Positions 13,428 to 22,335 of a DNA stretch of 28,092 bases are shown one piece after another. This DNA is from Bacteroidia bacterium. GTDB lineage: Bacteria > Bacteroidota > Bacteroidia > Chitinophagales > Saprospiraceae. The stretch spans positions 1 to 28,092 of the forward strand of contig JAUIIF010000003.1 of assembly GCA_030431945.1 (NCBI GenBank), in the 5' to 3' direction. The notes under the pieces are model-generated. The model searched no databases, was not told where the DNA came from, and worked only from the letters and a program-made list of their open reading frames with translations. How positions within the stretch are numbered: the stretch's first letter is position 1; each line of letters begins with the position of its first letter. Position numbers and translations under genes: made by a program.

Positions 13428-15707
13428 ATGTCCGAACTCACCCCCGAACGCCTGCACAACCTGGAAATCCGCGAGCGACAGACTAAGGCCGCCGGCCTGC
13501 CTGCCCTGAAGTATTCCCTCAAACACGTGGACGAATACATGCACTACGGCGCAGGGTTGCAAACCCTGGCCACCCTCAACCAGAAGGGAGGATTTGACTG
13601 CCCGGGCTGCGCCTGGCCCGACCCCGACGACAGCCGTACCCCCATGGCGGAATACTGCGAAAATGGCGTTAAGGCGATTGCCGAAGAAGCGACGAAACGG
13701 CGGGCTGACCCCGATTTTTTTGCCCGGCACTCCATCACGGAGCTGGGAGATATGACGGACTTTGAACTGGGCAAATCAGGCCGCATCACCCAGCCCATGC
13801 ACCTTGCCCCCGGTGCCACCCATTACCAGCCGGTGAGCTGGCAGGCCGCCTTCGATCTCGTGGCGGCAGAACTGAATAAGTTGGACTCTCCCGACGAGGC
13901 CATTTTCTATACCTCCGGCCGCGCCAGCAACGAAGCGGCCTTTCTTTACCAGCTTTTCGTAAGGCAGTACGGCACCAACAACCTGCCCGATTGTTCCAAT
14001 ATGTGCCACGAAAGCACGGGTACCGCCCTGAGCGAAGTAATCGGCATCGGTAAGGGAACGACGACCCTGCAGGACCTCCACGAGGCAGACCTCATCATCG
14101 TGATGGGGCAAAACCCCGGCACGAATCATCCCCGCCAGCTCTCCGCCCTCGAAAAATGTAAAGAAAATGGCGGCCGGATTATCAGCGTCAACCCGCTGCC
14201 CGAAACCGGGTTGCTGACTTTTGTTAATCCGCAGCGCCCGCTTAAAGTCCTGAGCGGAGGGACTGACCTGACGGATATTTTTCTCCAGGTCCGCATTAAT
14301 GAAGACATGAGCCTGGTCCGGGCCATTTGTAAAATACTGTGGGAGGAAGAAAAAAAAGCGCCGGGAACGGTTTTTGATCAGGAGTTTATTGAGCAGTACA
14401 CGGCGGGCTACGCAGCCTGGACGAAGATGCTCGAGGAAACGGATCTGGAGGCCTGTATTGACGGTTGCGGCGTTAGCCGCGAACTGATCGAAGAAGCTGC
14501 CGGATTGATTCATGGCTCCAGTAAGATCGTGCTGTGCTACGCCATGGGCCTGACGCAACACGAAAATTCCGTTGATGTCATCAAAGAAATGATCAACCTG
14601 CTCCTGCTGAAAGGCAGTATCGGGAAGCCCGGGGCCGGAATCTGTCCGGTCCGCGGCCATTCCAACGTCCAGGGAGACCGTACCGTTGGCGTGTGGGAAA
14701 AGCTGAAGCCGGAACTGCGCGAACGCCTCCGGGCGGTTTTTAACTTTGAGCCACCCACTGAGGATGGTTATGACGTAGTCAACAGTGTAAAGGCCATGGG
14801 AGAAGGCAGGGCCAAGGTGTTTTTTGCCCTGGGGGGAAATTTCCTCTCCGCTACGCCCGATACGGTGTACACGGCCAAAGGCCTGAGGCAATGTAACCTG
14901 ACGGTCCACATTTCCACCAAACCCAACCGCAGCCACGTGGTTCACGGCCGGCAGGCCCTGATTCTGCCTTGTCTGGGAAGAACCGAAAAGGACCTCCGGG
15001 CAGAAGGCGAGCAGTTTGTGAGTTGCGAAAATTCAATGGGCGTGGTACAGATGAGCAAAGGCGTGCTGGAGCCCGCGAGTGAGCACCTCCGCAGCGAGTG
15101 CGCCATCATTGCCGGCGTCGCCAAGACGACGCTGGGCGACCGGACAACCGTAGACTGGGCAAACCTGGTGAGGAACTATGATAATATTCGGGAGCTCATC
15201 GCTGCCTGCGTTCCGGGGTTTGAACGGTACAACGAAAAAGTCCGGGAACCAGCTGGGTTTTACCTGCCTAACGGACCGCGCAACCGGCGGTTTGATACCG
15301 CGGATGGTAAAGCACACTTCACCGTTTCTCCCCTCAGTAACCACGCACTGGCACCAGGAGAATACCTGATGATGACCGTCCGGAGCCATGACCAGTACAA
15401 TACGACGATTTACGGGATGCACGACCGCTACCGGGGCATTCACCATGAGCGTCGGGTCGTCATGATGAACGAGCAAGACCTGGCTGCCGCAGGACTTGTT
15501 ACCGGAGACAAGGTGGATCTTTCCAGCGAATACGACGGCGAAACGCGGTACGCCCGCTTGTTTCAGGTCGTGGCTTACCCCATTCCGTCAGGCAATATTG
15601 CTACCTATTTCCCGGAGGCCAACAGCCTGGTGCCCATTACCCGCACGGCCCGGGGCAGCAATACCCCGATCAGTAAGTCGGTACGGGTTCGCCTGCATAA
15701 GCGCTAA
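13428..15707 (+). CDS. FdhF/YdeP family molybdopterin oxidoreductase
   Basis: The 759-residue protein is a molybdopterin enzyme of the formate dehydrogenase alpha/YdeP group. N-terminal Cys58 and Cys61 in FDCPGCAWPDP match the truncated iron-sulfur region of YdeP-like enzymes rather than a full four-cysteine motif. Cofactor-binding blocks include FYTSGRASNEAAFLYQLFVR at about 150-169, NLPDCSNMCHESTGTAL at about 177-193 with the candidate molybdenum-ligand Cys, and VMGQNPGTNHPRQLSALE. CPVRGHSNVQGDRTVGVWEK and ALGGNFLSATPD lie in the middle, and a C-terminal beta-barrel MoCo domain (RSHDQYNTTIYG) ends it. No in-frame TGA is used for selenocysteine. Substrate is uncertain: formate or an acid-stress substrate, as for YdeP. 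The preceding fdhD supports a sulfurated cofactor. Cytoplasmic, with no Tat signal. Confidence 0.92.
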   Translation: MSELTPERLHNLEIRERQTKAAGLPALKYSLKHVDEYMHYGAGLQTLATLNQKGGFDCPGCAWPDPDDSRTPMAEYCENGVKAIAEEATKRRADPDFFARHSITELGDMTDFELGKSGRITQPMHLAPGATHYQPVSWQAAFDLVAAELNKLDSPDEAIFYTSGRASNEAAFLYQLFVRQYGTNNLPDCSNMCHESTGTALSEVIGIGKGTTTLQDLHEADLIIVMGQNPGTNHPRQLSALEKCKENGGRIISVNPLPETGLLTFVNPQRPLKVLSGGTDLTDIFLQVRINEDMSLVRAICKILWEEEKKAPGTVFDQEFIEQYTAGYAAWTKMLEETDLEACIDGCGVSRELIEEAAGLIHGSSKIVLCYAMGLTQHENSVDVIKEMINLLLLKGSIGKPGAGICPVRGHSNVQGDRTVGVWEKLKPELRERLRAVFNFEPPTEDGYDVVNSVKAMGEGRAKVFFALGGNFLSATPDTVYTAKGLRQCNLTVHISTKPNRSHVVHGRQALILPCLGRTEKDLRAEGEQFVSCENSMGVVQMSKGVLEPASEHLRSECAIIAGVAKTTLGDRTTVDWANLVRNYDNIRELIAACVPGFERYNEKVREPAGFYLPNGPRNRRFDTADGKAHFTVSPLSNHALAPGEYLMMTVRSHDQYNTTIYGMHDRYRGIHHERRVVMMNEQDLAAAGLVTGDKVDLSSEYDGETRYARLFQVVAYPIPSGNIATYFPEANSLVPITRTARGSNTPISKSVRVRLHKR

Positions 15708-15739
15708 TCCGGGGATACCTCCTAAGGAAGGCCGCCCCG

Positions 15740-15837
15740 CGCAGCAACCCGGAACGGAATCAGCTCGTTCCTTGCGCCTTGGCCGGCGACGGAGTTTGCG
15801 CTTGCCCTGGAGCTTGCACCGGCGTCCGCGCCCGAAT
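15740..15837. repeat. 98-bp direct repeat, copy 1
   Basis: From cgcagcaacccggaacgg to cgcgcccgaat this copy is 98 bases long and matches 15981-16078 at all but three positions. It contains ggccggcga followed by a cgtccgcgccc end also seen at 10809-10830. Part of a gene-free 445-base spacer between the FdhF-like gene and purN. Confidence 0.9.
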
Positions 15838-15887
15838 TGTTATCTCTATCCTACTACCTTCCCACCCCGCAATCTGAGCCATCACAA

Positions 15888-15977
15888 GAAGCGAGCGTTC
15901 GCCGGCCGAGGCGGACACGAAGTGGCCTGACTCGTCCGCCGAAAAGCGGTTTTCCGGGCCAATCTCTCGGCGGACGA
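15888..15977. repeat. Inverted relative of the 7941 repeat plus an 11-bp inverted pair
   Basis: 15888-15930 is the reverse complement of 7941-7983 with 41 of 43 positions identical. Directly after it tcgtccgccga (15932-15942) and tcggcggacga (15967-15977) form a perfect inverted pair around 24 bases. So the spacer has an inverted unit joined to a direct one, as in BIME-type composite elements. Confidence 0.75.
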
Positions 15978-15980
15978 CCA

Positions 15981-16078
15981 CGCAGCAACCCGGAACGGAA
16001 TCAGCTCGTTCCTTGCGCCTTGGCCGGCGAGTGAGTTTGCGCTCGCCCTGGAGCTTGCACCGGCGTCCGCGCCCGAAT
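15981..16078. repeat. 98-bp direct repeat, copy 2
   Basis: Same length as copy 1 (241 bases upstream) with three substitutions, all near the middle (16026, 16027 and 16039). Recent duplication or gene conversion would explain the identity. It ends 74 bases before the purN ATG. Confidence 0.9.
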
Positions 16079-16091
16079 CGTTCCTAAAACC

Positions 16092-16099
16092 TACCTTAG
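16092..16099 (+). promoter_or_regulatory. Candidate -7 element for purN
   Basis: TACCTTAG resembles TANNTTTG with one mismatch, 53 bases before the ATG at 16153. No good -33 element was seen; the upstream bases belong to the repeat. Confidence 0.35.
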
Positions 16100-16152
16100 C
16101 CCCCCTTAGCAACCGGCAATAAAACCTTGCCGACTTAATCCGGCCCCCAACT

Positions 16153-16719
16153 ATGCGACTTGCTCTATTCGTCTCCGGCACTGGTTCTAACGCCCGTACG
16201 ATCATCGACCGTTTTCAGGCCCACCCTGAAGATGGCGTTGAGGTGGTATTGCTCGTTAGTAATAAAGCAACAGCCGGGGCACTGGCGATGGCTACGGAAC
16301 GTGACGTTCCTACCCTCGTGTTAGCGCGGAAAGACTTTTATGAAACCGAAGAACTACTCCAGGATCTGGCAAGTTTTCGTGTTGATTTCATTGCTCTGGC
16401 CGGTTTTCTCTGGCTGGTGCCCGCTTACCTGGTGCAGGCTTTTCCCCAACGGATACTGAACATTCACCCTGCCTTGCTACCGGCCTACGGAGGAAGGGGG
16501 ATGTACGGTGCCAACGTGCACCGGGCCGTAAAGGAGCACGGAGAAACGGAAAGCGGCATCACCATCCACTACGTCAATGAAAAGTACGACGAAGGTAATA
16601 CCGTCTTTCAGGCAGCGGTGCGCCTGGATCCGGAGGATACCCCGGAGCAAATTGCCGAGCGGGTTCTCCGCCTTGAGCACGCCAATTACTGGCGGGTGTT
16701 ACGCCGTCTTGCGGACTGA
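16153..16719 (+). CDS. purN: Phosphoribosylglycinamide formyltransferase
   Basis: The 188-residue protein matches PurN. It starts with LALFVSGTGSNARTIIDRF (GAR phosphate-binding loop, about 3-21) and VVLLVSNKATAGALAMA. The formyl-folate site is NIHPALLPAYGGRGMYGANVH at about 100-120 (Asn and His catalytic), followed by ESGITIHYVNEKYDEGNTVF with the catalytic Asp. It adds the first formyl group in purine synthesis. It ends only 14 bases before the stop codon of the convergent CHAT gene, so their transcripts probably overlap at the 3' ends. No other pur gene is adjacent. Confidence 0.96.
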   Translation: MRLALFVSGTGSNARTIIDRFQAHPEDGVEVVLLVSNKATAGALAMATERDVPTLVLARKDFYETEELLQDLASFRVDFIALAGFLWLVPAYLVQAFPQRILNIHPALLPAYGGRGMYGANVHRAVKEHGETESGITIHYVNEKYDEGNTVFQAAVRLDPEDTPEQIAERVLRLEHANYWRVLRRLAD

Positions 16720-16733
16720 CGAAAAGGATAAGC

Positions 16734-19409
16734 TCAGCGGCGTATCCACCAAATCAATAAGCCAACGATCAGGAGACTGGCTAAGGATAAGGGCAACCAG
16801 AGGCCTTTTCCTGTAGTGCCCAGCTGCAGCGGTAATTCCGGTCCGTAGTACACCAGCCCGGCCCAGTAATACGGATGACCGAAGGCGGGGTTCGTAACCT
16901 GTTTCCGGTAGCTTATTCCCGCCTGGTAAAGTGCCTCTGCGGGCCCGAGGCCGGCCCCCAGCCCGTCGTAGGTGGCGTTAAGCATCTCGGCGGTGGTGGC
17001 ATCGTCAATGGACCACAGGCTCAGCACGAGCGCCGGCGCGCCGCGCCGGGCAAAACCGCGTCCGAGGCTGGCCACCCCTTCCCCGAGTAAGCGTTCTCCC
17101 AGCCCGGTTTCACAGGCTCCCATGACCACCAGGTCGGCCTTGAGGTCGTGGTCCGCCAGATCCGCCATGGTATAGCGTTGGTTGGCTGCCGGGCCGTACA
17201 GCAAAAAGCTGCCGCCGTCTTCTACGTAAGCGTGGGTGCCCAGGTGCAGCAGGCTGTAATCATCGGCCCTGGCGCGGAAGGCCTCCGGACTGGCCTGCGC
17301 ATTAATCAGGGTATCGGTGGGGTACAAGGCTGCGAGGTGGCGAACGGACCGGATGGTTGCCGGAAGCTCCAGAGACGGCGTAATGGGGGCTCCGGCGGTC
17401 AGGCGAGCCACTGGTGCCAGGGCAAGTGCCTTGCCATTGCCCCGCCCCCGCTGGGTGCGCGCGAAATCGAGCAACTGTACGGAAAAGGCGTAGTGGATGT
17501 CGTGGTCTTTGGCCAGCCAGGGCCAGGCCTGGTAGTTGGTGCCTTCCGGCGCGGCATCCGTAAGGAGGGCACCAAAGGGAAGCAGGTAAAGATCGCCGTC
17601 CGGAACGATGGTCAGCGGCGTTCCCGCTTCGAGGTTGAGTGGCCCGACTAACTGCGCATAGAGAAAGCGGGCTTCCTCGGAGGAGATAACGGCGTTGCGA
17701 TCCGTTAACTGCTGCCGGAATTGCAGCAGGCGCTGCCGCCAGTTGGAAGGGTGGGGTAATTCGATGATGGCTAAGCCATCACGGGCGGACCAGCGCAGTG
17801 CCAGGGCCCGGCTGGCGGAAACGAAGTATTCTACCAGTGTCCGATCCTTTCCCAAAATTGCTGCGAAGCGGGCAGGGTCGGGCGGGGGAGGGCCCAGGCG
17901 CGCGGCGGCATAGCGGGGGAAGGCATGGAAAATACTGTCTTGCAGACTACGGAAAACCTGCAATTGAGCCGGGTCGTCCGCCGCCAGGCGGGTTTGGCGG
18001 GCAAGGTGGTCAAGGCGGTCACGAACGGTTTCCGGCAGGGCTTCGCCTGCCCGGTTGGCGTTAAGCTCATCCAGCAGGAGGCGGGCCCGCGCCTTTTCCA
18101 GGAAGTAGAACGAGGATACGGGGTCGCCGGCGGCTACGGCAGCATCCAGCGCACATTCGTAGAGGGTGCGGGCGTCTGCCCGCCAGTAGTTGCGGGTGTC
18201 TTCCAACAGCTGGTCCTGGCGCATCAGGTCAAGCAGTTCGTCCGCCCGGCGGTAGGTAGCCAGGGCGTGTTCGTAATGCACGATATCCCCCCGATCGGCC
18301 AGGGCCTGGTGGGCTTTGCCCTTGTCCAGTAGATAGGTCAGCGCCGGGAGTTGGTAGCCGGCGCGGAGGGTGCTGAGAGAAGGCAGCTCTTCCTGGCGCT
18401 GGGGGTCGTATCCCGCCAGGTGCCAATCCAGCGCAAGGTTCGCGTAGCGCAGGGCGGAGTCCGGCTCGTTGCGGGTAAGGTAAAGGGTAGAAAGATTGTC
18501 ATAGTCTACTGCAACGTACTCGTCGGGCTGGTAACCGTCGGCAAACCCCAGATCAATAGCCAGCGCTCTTTCGTATTGTTCCCGGGCGCGTTCCAGTTGT
18601 CCCGCCCGCCGGTAGGCGAGGCCGAGGTGGGTGGCCGCAACGGCTTCGGTGACTTCATCTTGCTGGGTCCGGGCATTTTCCCGCAAGTTAGCGGTCAGTA
18701 ACCCGATGGCTTCCTCGTAGCGCTTTAGCTTGACGAGGGCTAAGCCCAGGTCGTTATTGGCTTCCAGCACGAGGCCGTCCGCCCCGGCGGCAGTTGCCAG
18801 CCTGATGGCTTCGCGCAACTGGGTGGCGGCCTGGCGGATCCGGCTTTCCTCCTCCTGCTGCAGCAGTGCTGCCCCGGCATTTCTGATCAGGGTGGCCCGG
18901 TCAGTAGCACTGTTGACAAACGGAGGGTGGTTGCCGGCTTCCCGGTAGGCCAGGGCGGCGGCTTCGTACTCTCCCAGGTCGCGGTAACACCGGCCAAGCT
19001 GAAAGTAAGCAGCCCCTACTTTTCGATTCGGCGCGCGGTGTAATACCAAATCAAAATGGTCAATAGCTTCCTTGTACTGCCCGGTCTTATGGTAGTAGAG
19101 ACCGAGGTTGAAAGCGGAAAGTAAAACTGCCTCCAGGTCACTCTCCTCGTGTTGCAACCGGATCGTCAGGGCCTCTTCCGTACGTTGGATGGCGGACGCA
19201 TAATCCCCCTCATCATCGAGTACTTTACCTAATTCGTGTAGAATGGCGGCACGGTCCTGACCATCCCTGGAGGCTCCGGCCAGTAGCTGCCGGAGCGAGT
19301 CCAGTGGTTCCGTTGCCTGTGCCCGCAGCGGCTGGCCGGGGCCTGCCGTGCTGATGAGCTGAATCAGAAGAAAAACGGTCAGGGAGCCAGACCGAAGAAA
19401 AGTGAACAT
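16734..19409 (-). CDS. Secreted TPR-CHAT (caspase-like peptidase) protein with C-terminal membrane anchor
   Basis: The frame could open at a TTG at 19466, but the ATG at 19409 starts a signal peptide (MFTFLRSGSLTVFLLIQLIS) and is preferred, giving 891 residues. Residues about 50-420 are TPR helices (for example HFDLVLHRAPNRKVGAAYFQ and the ARTQQDEVTEAVAATHLGLA block). The C-terminal CHAT domain (about 560-865) carries the caspase-type dyad: His726 in LLHLGTHAY and Cys766 in VVMGACETGLGE, plus VLSLWSIDDATTAEML and HPYYWAGLVYYG. The last 25 residues are a membrane segment ending in WWIRR. The domains therefore face the periplasm or surface. It is the last gene of a minus-strand cluster with a subtilase, an anti-sigma-like protein and an ECF sigma factor. 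TPR-CHAT proteins act as regulated proteases; the substrate here is unknown. Confidence 0.9.
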   Translation of the reverse strand: MFTFLRSGSLTVFLLIQLISTAGPGQPLRAQATEPLDSLRQLLAGASRDGQDRAAILHELGKVLDDEGDYASAIQRTEEALTIRLQHEESDLEAVLLSAFNLGLYYHKTGQYKEAIDHFDLVLHRAPNRKVGAAYFQLGRCYRDLGEYEAAALAYREAGNHPPFVNSATDRATLIRNAGAALLQQEEESRIRQAATQLREAIRLATAAGADGLVLEANNDLGLALVKLKRYEEAIGLLTANLRENARTQQDEVTEAVAATHLGLAYRRAGQLERAREQYERALAIDLGFADGYQPDEYVAVDYDNLSTLYLTRNEPDSALRYANLALDWHLAGYDPQRQEELPSLSTLRAGYQLPALTYLLDKGKAHQALADRGDIVHYEHALATYRRADELLDLMRQDQLLEDTRNYWRADARTLYECALDAAVAAGDPVSSFYFLEKARARLLLDELNANRAGEALPETVRDRLDHLARQTRLAADDPAQLQVFRSLQDSIFHAFPRYAAARLGPPPPDPARFAAILGKDRTLVEYFVSASRALALRWSARDGLAIIELPHPSNWRQRLLQFRQQLTDRNAVISSEEARFLYAQLVGPLNLEAGTPLTIVPDGDLYLLPFGALLTDAAPEGTNYQAWPWLAKDHDIHYAFSVQLLDFARTQRGRGNGKALALAPVARLTAGAPITPSLELPATIRSVRHLAALYPTDTLINAQASPEAFRARADDYSLLHLGTHAYVEDGGSFLLYGPAANQRYTMADLADHDLKADLVVMGACETGLGERLLGEGVASLGRGFARRGAPALVLSLWSIDDATTAEMLNATYDGLGAGLGPAEALYQAGISYRKQVTNPAFGHPYYWAGLVYYGPELPLQLGTTGKGLWLPLSLASLLIVGLLIWWIRR

Positions 19410-19520
19410 GGTGGCTGCTTCTGAATACCCGTAAAAACCATCATGACCAACAACAAGGATGAGCAATATCCACGGTATTAGCCACCATTGAAATTGGCGG
19501 GCTATCGTAATGCAGGTAAG

Positions 19521-20954
19521 TTAGGGGACGTTTACCCAATTAAAGAAAAAGAAAGGATAAGACGTTCCGTTTTGGCTGACCGTATTCTGCTGCCCCTGCG
19601 ACATAATGGCCTGCAGTACGGCGTTCCTTGCCCAGACCCCGCCTCCGGCAGGGTGCAGGTGCCGATGCTGGGCTGCCAGGGCCGTGGCGTAAGGAGCGGC
19701 TACGGAGGTGCCCCGTTTTACGAAAGGAACAGGTCCGGTAGGCGGAGCCAGGTGGACCGGGATGTAGCCATAGTTGCCCCCGCCGGCAGCGGTGACGAAG
19801 CCGCCCACATTGCCCGGCGTGGCAGCTTCCAGCCGGATGTTTGAATAGGGCCAGACGGAGGTAGGCGTCCGGGCCGCAGAGATGAACAAATGTGAATGAA
19901 GACGTTCATTCACGTTCCCTTCCAGAGCGTAGGAAGAGGGGTAGTGGGCCAGCTCCGCCAGGTCAATTCTTTCGTTTCCGGCAGAACCGACGGTAACGAC
20001 GCTTTTGCTTTCGGCAAATTCAAAAGCCTTGCGCAGGATTTTATCGTCCTCTCCGTAAAAACCCCAGCTGGCGTTGATCACGTCGGCCCCGTTTTCTGCG
20101 GCGTACAACACCGCACAGGCAGCATTGAAACTGTTGCCTACACCGTTCTCATCCAGAATTTTAAGGGGCATGAATCGGTAATTAACGTCCGGCGCGTAAG
20201 TATGCAGCTGAATGGCGATCCGGGAAGTAATGTGCGTACCGTGGGAATGATCGTCAAAGGGCGAGTTGTCGTTATTCACAAAGTCCCAGCCAATCCGGTC
20301 ATCAGCGAAGCAGAAGGGGTCTTTCGTACTGTTGGGGTTGGGGTGCTCCCAGAGGAACAGGCGGGCACCTCCCTGCGGATGGTTGGCCTCCTGGTAAATG
20401 TAATCGATGCCGGAGTCAAGGACGGCAATGTCTACGTTGGCGGCGGGTTTTCCGCTTTTAAGGATGGTGAAATTGGGGGGCAGGCCGGTGGAGATTTTGG
20501 GCTGGGGAATAATGTGCTGACGATCGGGATTGAGGTAGTAGTTGGGTTCTACTTCTTCTTTGCCCAAGTTGGAGGCAATGGCTTCCTGCCCTTGCTTCCC
20601 GCGTTCTTCGCCCCCGATGCCTTTTACGTGTACCCGGGTTATTTGCCGGTCTCCGCAGCCACAGGTGGCCAACTGCGTCACGTTTTTATTGCCGAAGCTG
20701 TTTTTCAGTTTCAGGATGTCCCGCTCCATCAGCGCAGCGGCGTTGGCTCCTTCGTAGGCAAGCACGTATTCGTCCGTAACGTAGGCCGCGTTCCGGGCCC
20801 GACCGACCTGGTACCCGAGGGGGGTAAGTGTCTTACGTAACCGGGTGTATATCCGGAAATACTCCTCGTCGGTAGGCTGGTCTACATTGTCACTTTGAGC
20901 CGCCAGGTGTACGGGCAGGAAGGAGAGCAGTAGCAAAAGGATTAAAGCACGCAT
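19521..20954 (-). CDS. Secreted S8 (subtilisin-like) serine peptidase
   Basis: The 477-residue protein begins with a signal peptide (MRALILLLLLSFLPVHLAAQ). A prodomain-like region of about 140 residues follows, including a CGCGD cluster at Cys98/Cys100. The S8 triad is visible: Asp180 in VDIAVLDSGID, His238 in DDHSHGTHITSR, and Ser417 in KRGTSVAAPYATALAA. The oxyanion-site Asn is in TVGSAGNERID or the preceding VINASWGF block. So it should be active outside the cytoplasm. It lies 21 bases after the TPR-like membrane protein and 111 bases before the CHAT gene, same strand. The pairing of a subtilase with a CHAT protease suggests a proteolytic cascade, by inference. No C-terminal sorting domain is apparent. 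Confidence 0.93.
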   Translation of the reverse strand: MRALILLLLLSFLPVHLAAQSDNVDQPTDEEYFRIYTRLRKTLTPLGYQVGRARNAAYVTDEYVLAYEGANAAALMERDILKLKNSFGNKNVTQLATCGCGDRQITRVHVKGIGGEERGKQGQEAIASNLGKEEVEPNYYLNPDRQHIIPQPKISTGLPPNFTILKSGKPAANVDIAVLDSGIDYIYQEANHPQGGARLFLWEHPNPNSTKDPFCFADDRIGWDFVNNDNSPFDDHSHGTHITSRIAIQLHTYAPDVNYRFMPLKILDENGVGNSFNAACAVLYAAENGADVINASWGFYGEDDKILRKAFEFAESKSVVTVGSAGNERIDLAELAHYPSSYALEGNVNERLHSHLFISAARTPTSVWPYSNIRLEAATPGNVGGFVTAAGGGNYGYIPVHLAPPTGPVPFVKRGTSVAAPYATALAAQHRHLHPAGGGVWARNAVLQAIMSQGQQNTVSQNGTSYPFFFFNWVNVP

Positions 20955-20975
20955 AGTGATATTGTGTCTAGGTGA

Positions 20976-21794
20976 TCAGAGGGAAATATTGGCGAGTAAG
21001 CTGCGGGCCCGCTCGCTAAAGGGGGAATTATTGTTCAGGGATATTTCTCGAAGCAGGCTGCTGGCGCGGGCCGTTTGTCCATTGCGCAACAGGGCCAGTG
21101 CCCGGTACCAGTTGGCGGGGTGGCCGTAATCAGCGTCGTCTTTCAGGGCTTCCAGGGTGATCATGGCTGCGGCGGGCTGATTGGCCCCCAGCTGGCTGAT
21201 GCCGTAGTACAATTGTATCTGGGGCGCGGTCGCAGGTGCCAGGGAAGCAGGAGGTGCCAGGAAATGGGCTGCAAAAGCGTCTGTCGCTTCCGCATAGTCG
21301 CGCCGATCATAGGCCAGCATCGCTGCGGCTAAAGGTCCGCTGATGGCCGCGGCCGTGTCGCTCCCGCCCATGGTTCGCCCGCTCAGGTCGTTAGCGTACG
21401 GCGTAAAGGTTTCGGCAAATACTGCTTCGGCATCGAACGCAGACCGTTGGCTGGCCCACCAGCTGCCGGCGGCAATGAGCAACAGGATGGCGGCCGCAGC
21501 GGCGTAGAGCCGGCGGAGGCGGCGGATTCTGGCCGGCGGCCTGCGCTCCGCAGGAACGTCCTGTTCACCTGCGGCCCCGCCCGAACTATCAGCGGGTTGA
21601 TTTACTTTTTCCGGCGTTTCGCCAAATCTTGCCGCGAGTAGGCCGTCCAGCTCCTGGAGGAGGTCATTGGCGGCGTCATTATCGGCGAGTTCCTGGCGGC
21701 CACGCGCCGCGTGGCGGGCAAAATCATCAGCCGGCCCGGCGGGCTGTTCACCCCGCAGCCAAGCCTCCCGTTCCGGGTTATTTGGATTGCTCAT
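20976..21794 (-). CDS. Single-pass membrane protein with TPR-like C-terminus, candidate anti-sigma factor
   Basis: The 272-residue protein has a hydrophilic cytoplasmic N-terminus (about 1-90), with DFARHAARGRQELADNDAA and DLLQELDGLLAARFGE helices like those of anti-sigma ZAS/FecR-type domains. A basic RIRRLRRLY stretch leads into one membrane segment (AAAAAILLLIAAGSWWA, about 96-112). The periplasmic part has TPR-like helix pairs (AAMLAYDRRDYAEATDAFAA; YYGISQLGANQPAAAMITLE). It starts inside the last codons of the sigma factor gene (17-base overlap), a strong sign of coupling. No zinc-binding HxxxCxxC motif is present. Sequestering the sigma factor until an envelope signal comes is the likely role, by inference from context. 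Confidence 0.75.
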   Translation of the reverse strand: MSNPNNPEREAWLRGEQPAGPADDFARHAARGRQELADNDAANDLLQELDGLLAARFGETPEKVNQPADSSGGAAGEQDVPAERRPPARIRRLRRLYAAAAAILLLIAAGSWWASQRSAFDAEAVFAETFTPYANDLSGRTMGGSDTAAAISGPLAAAMLAYDRRDYAEATDAFAAHFLAPPASLAPATAPQIQLYYGISQLGANQPAAAMITLEALKDDADYGHPANWYRALALLRNGQTARASSLLREISLNNNSPFSERARSLLANISL

Positions 21795-22335
21795 GTGCTA
21801 ATTTTTCGAGGTGATTACGGAGATTACGACGTCCATTCTGTAGGTAACTTTTCACTTGTTTAAGGTCGTAGCCAGTTTGCTCGCAGACCTCAACGTAGGA
21901 GTGCCCCCGCAGGTAGAATAAGCGGACACAACGTGCCTGCTGTTCGGAGAGCCTGGCCAACGCATCGGGCAGGTGAGCCAAATGTGCTTCACTAAGAGGA
22001 CGCTCATCGGAGGGATATTCCACAGCTTCGGACGCAGCAATTTTTGCGGCGTGCTCTCGCTCCCTGACTTTCTTGCGCAGTACATCAATGCAGTAGTTGC
22101 GGCTGGTGTAAAAAAGCCAGGCCCGGAAAGTATCGATGGGTTGGTTGCATACCTTCAGGGTCACCTTCTCGAAGATGTCCATGGTCGCGTCGCGGGCAGC
22201 TTCCCGTTCTTTTAGATAGTCGAGGCACAGGCCGACGACCAAGTGTCCATACCGTTGATATAGGATGCCCAATGCCTGCCGTTTGTCTTGCTTACAAAAG
22301 GCTGCCACCAGCTCCAGGTCCGTTGCAGAGTGCAT
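21778..22335 (-). CDS. ECF-type RNA polymerase sigma factor
   Basis: The 185-residue protein has region 2 (about 10-75) with ALGILYQRYGHLVVGLCLDY and FRAWLFYTSRNYCIDVLRKK, the -10 binding/melting helix. A short linker (about 85-118) follows, then region 4 (about 122-175) with LARLSEQQARCVRLFYLRG and the helix-turn-helix HSYVEVCEQTGYDLKQVKSY. The size and layout are those of ECF sigma factors, which read envelope signals. It heads a minus-strand cluster with an anti-sigma candidate, an S8 peptidase and a CHAT protein. It is divergent from two small secreted proteins, all probable members of its regulon. Confidence 0.92.
   Translation of the reverse strand: MHSATDLELVAAFCKQDKRQALGILYQRYGHLVVGLCLDYLKEREAARDATMDIFEKVTLKVCNQPIDTFRAWLFYTSRNYCIDVLRKKVREREHAAKIAASEAVEYPSDERPLSEAHLAHLPDALARLSEQQARCVRLFYLRGHSYVEVCEQTGYDLKQVKSYLQNGRRNLRNHLEKLAHEQSK

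Noticed and set aside
13776..14945. 389-residue open frame on the minus strand
   Set aside because: It is antisense to the FdhF-like oxidoreductase; no domain.
13428..15707. Selenocysteine in the FdhF-like protein
   Set aside because: There is no in-frame TGA; the candidate ligand position is an ordinary Cys codon.
15721..16080. CRISPR array
   Set aside because: The repeats are 98 bases, only two, and are separated by a structured inverted unit rather than short spacers.
19410..19466. Longer start for the CHAT protein
   Set aside because: It would need a TTG start and would place 19 residues before a good signal peptide; the ATG at 19409 is better.
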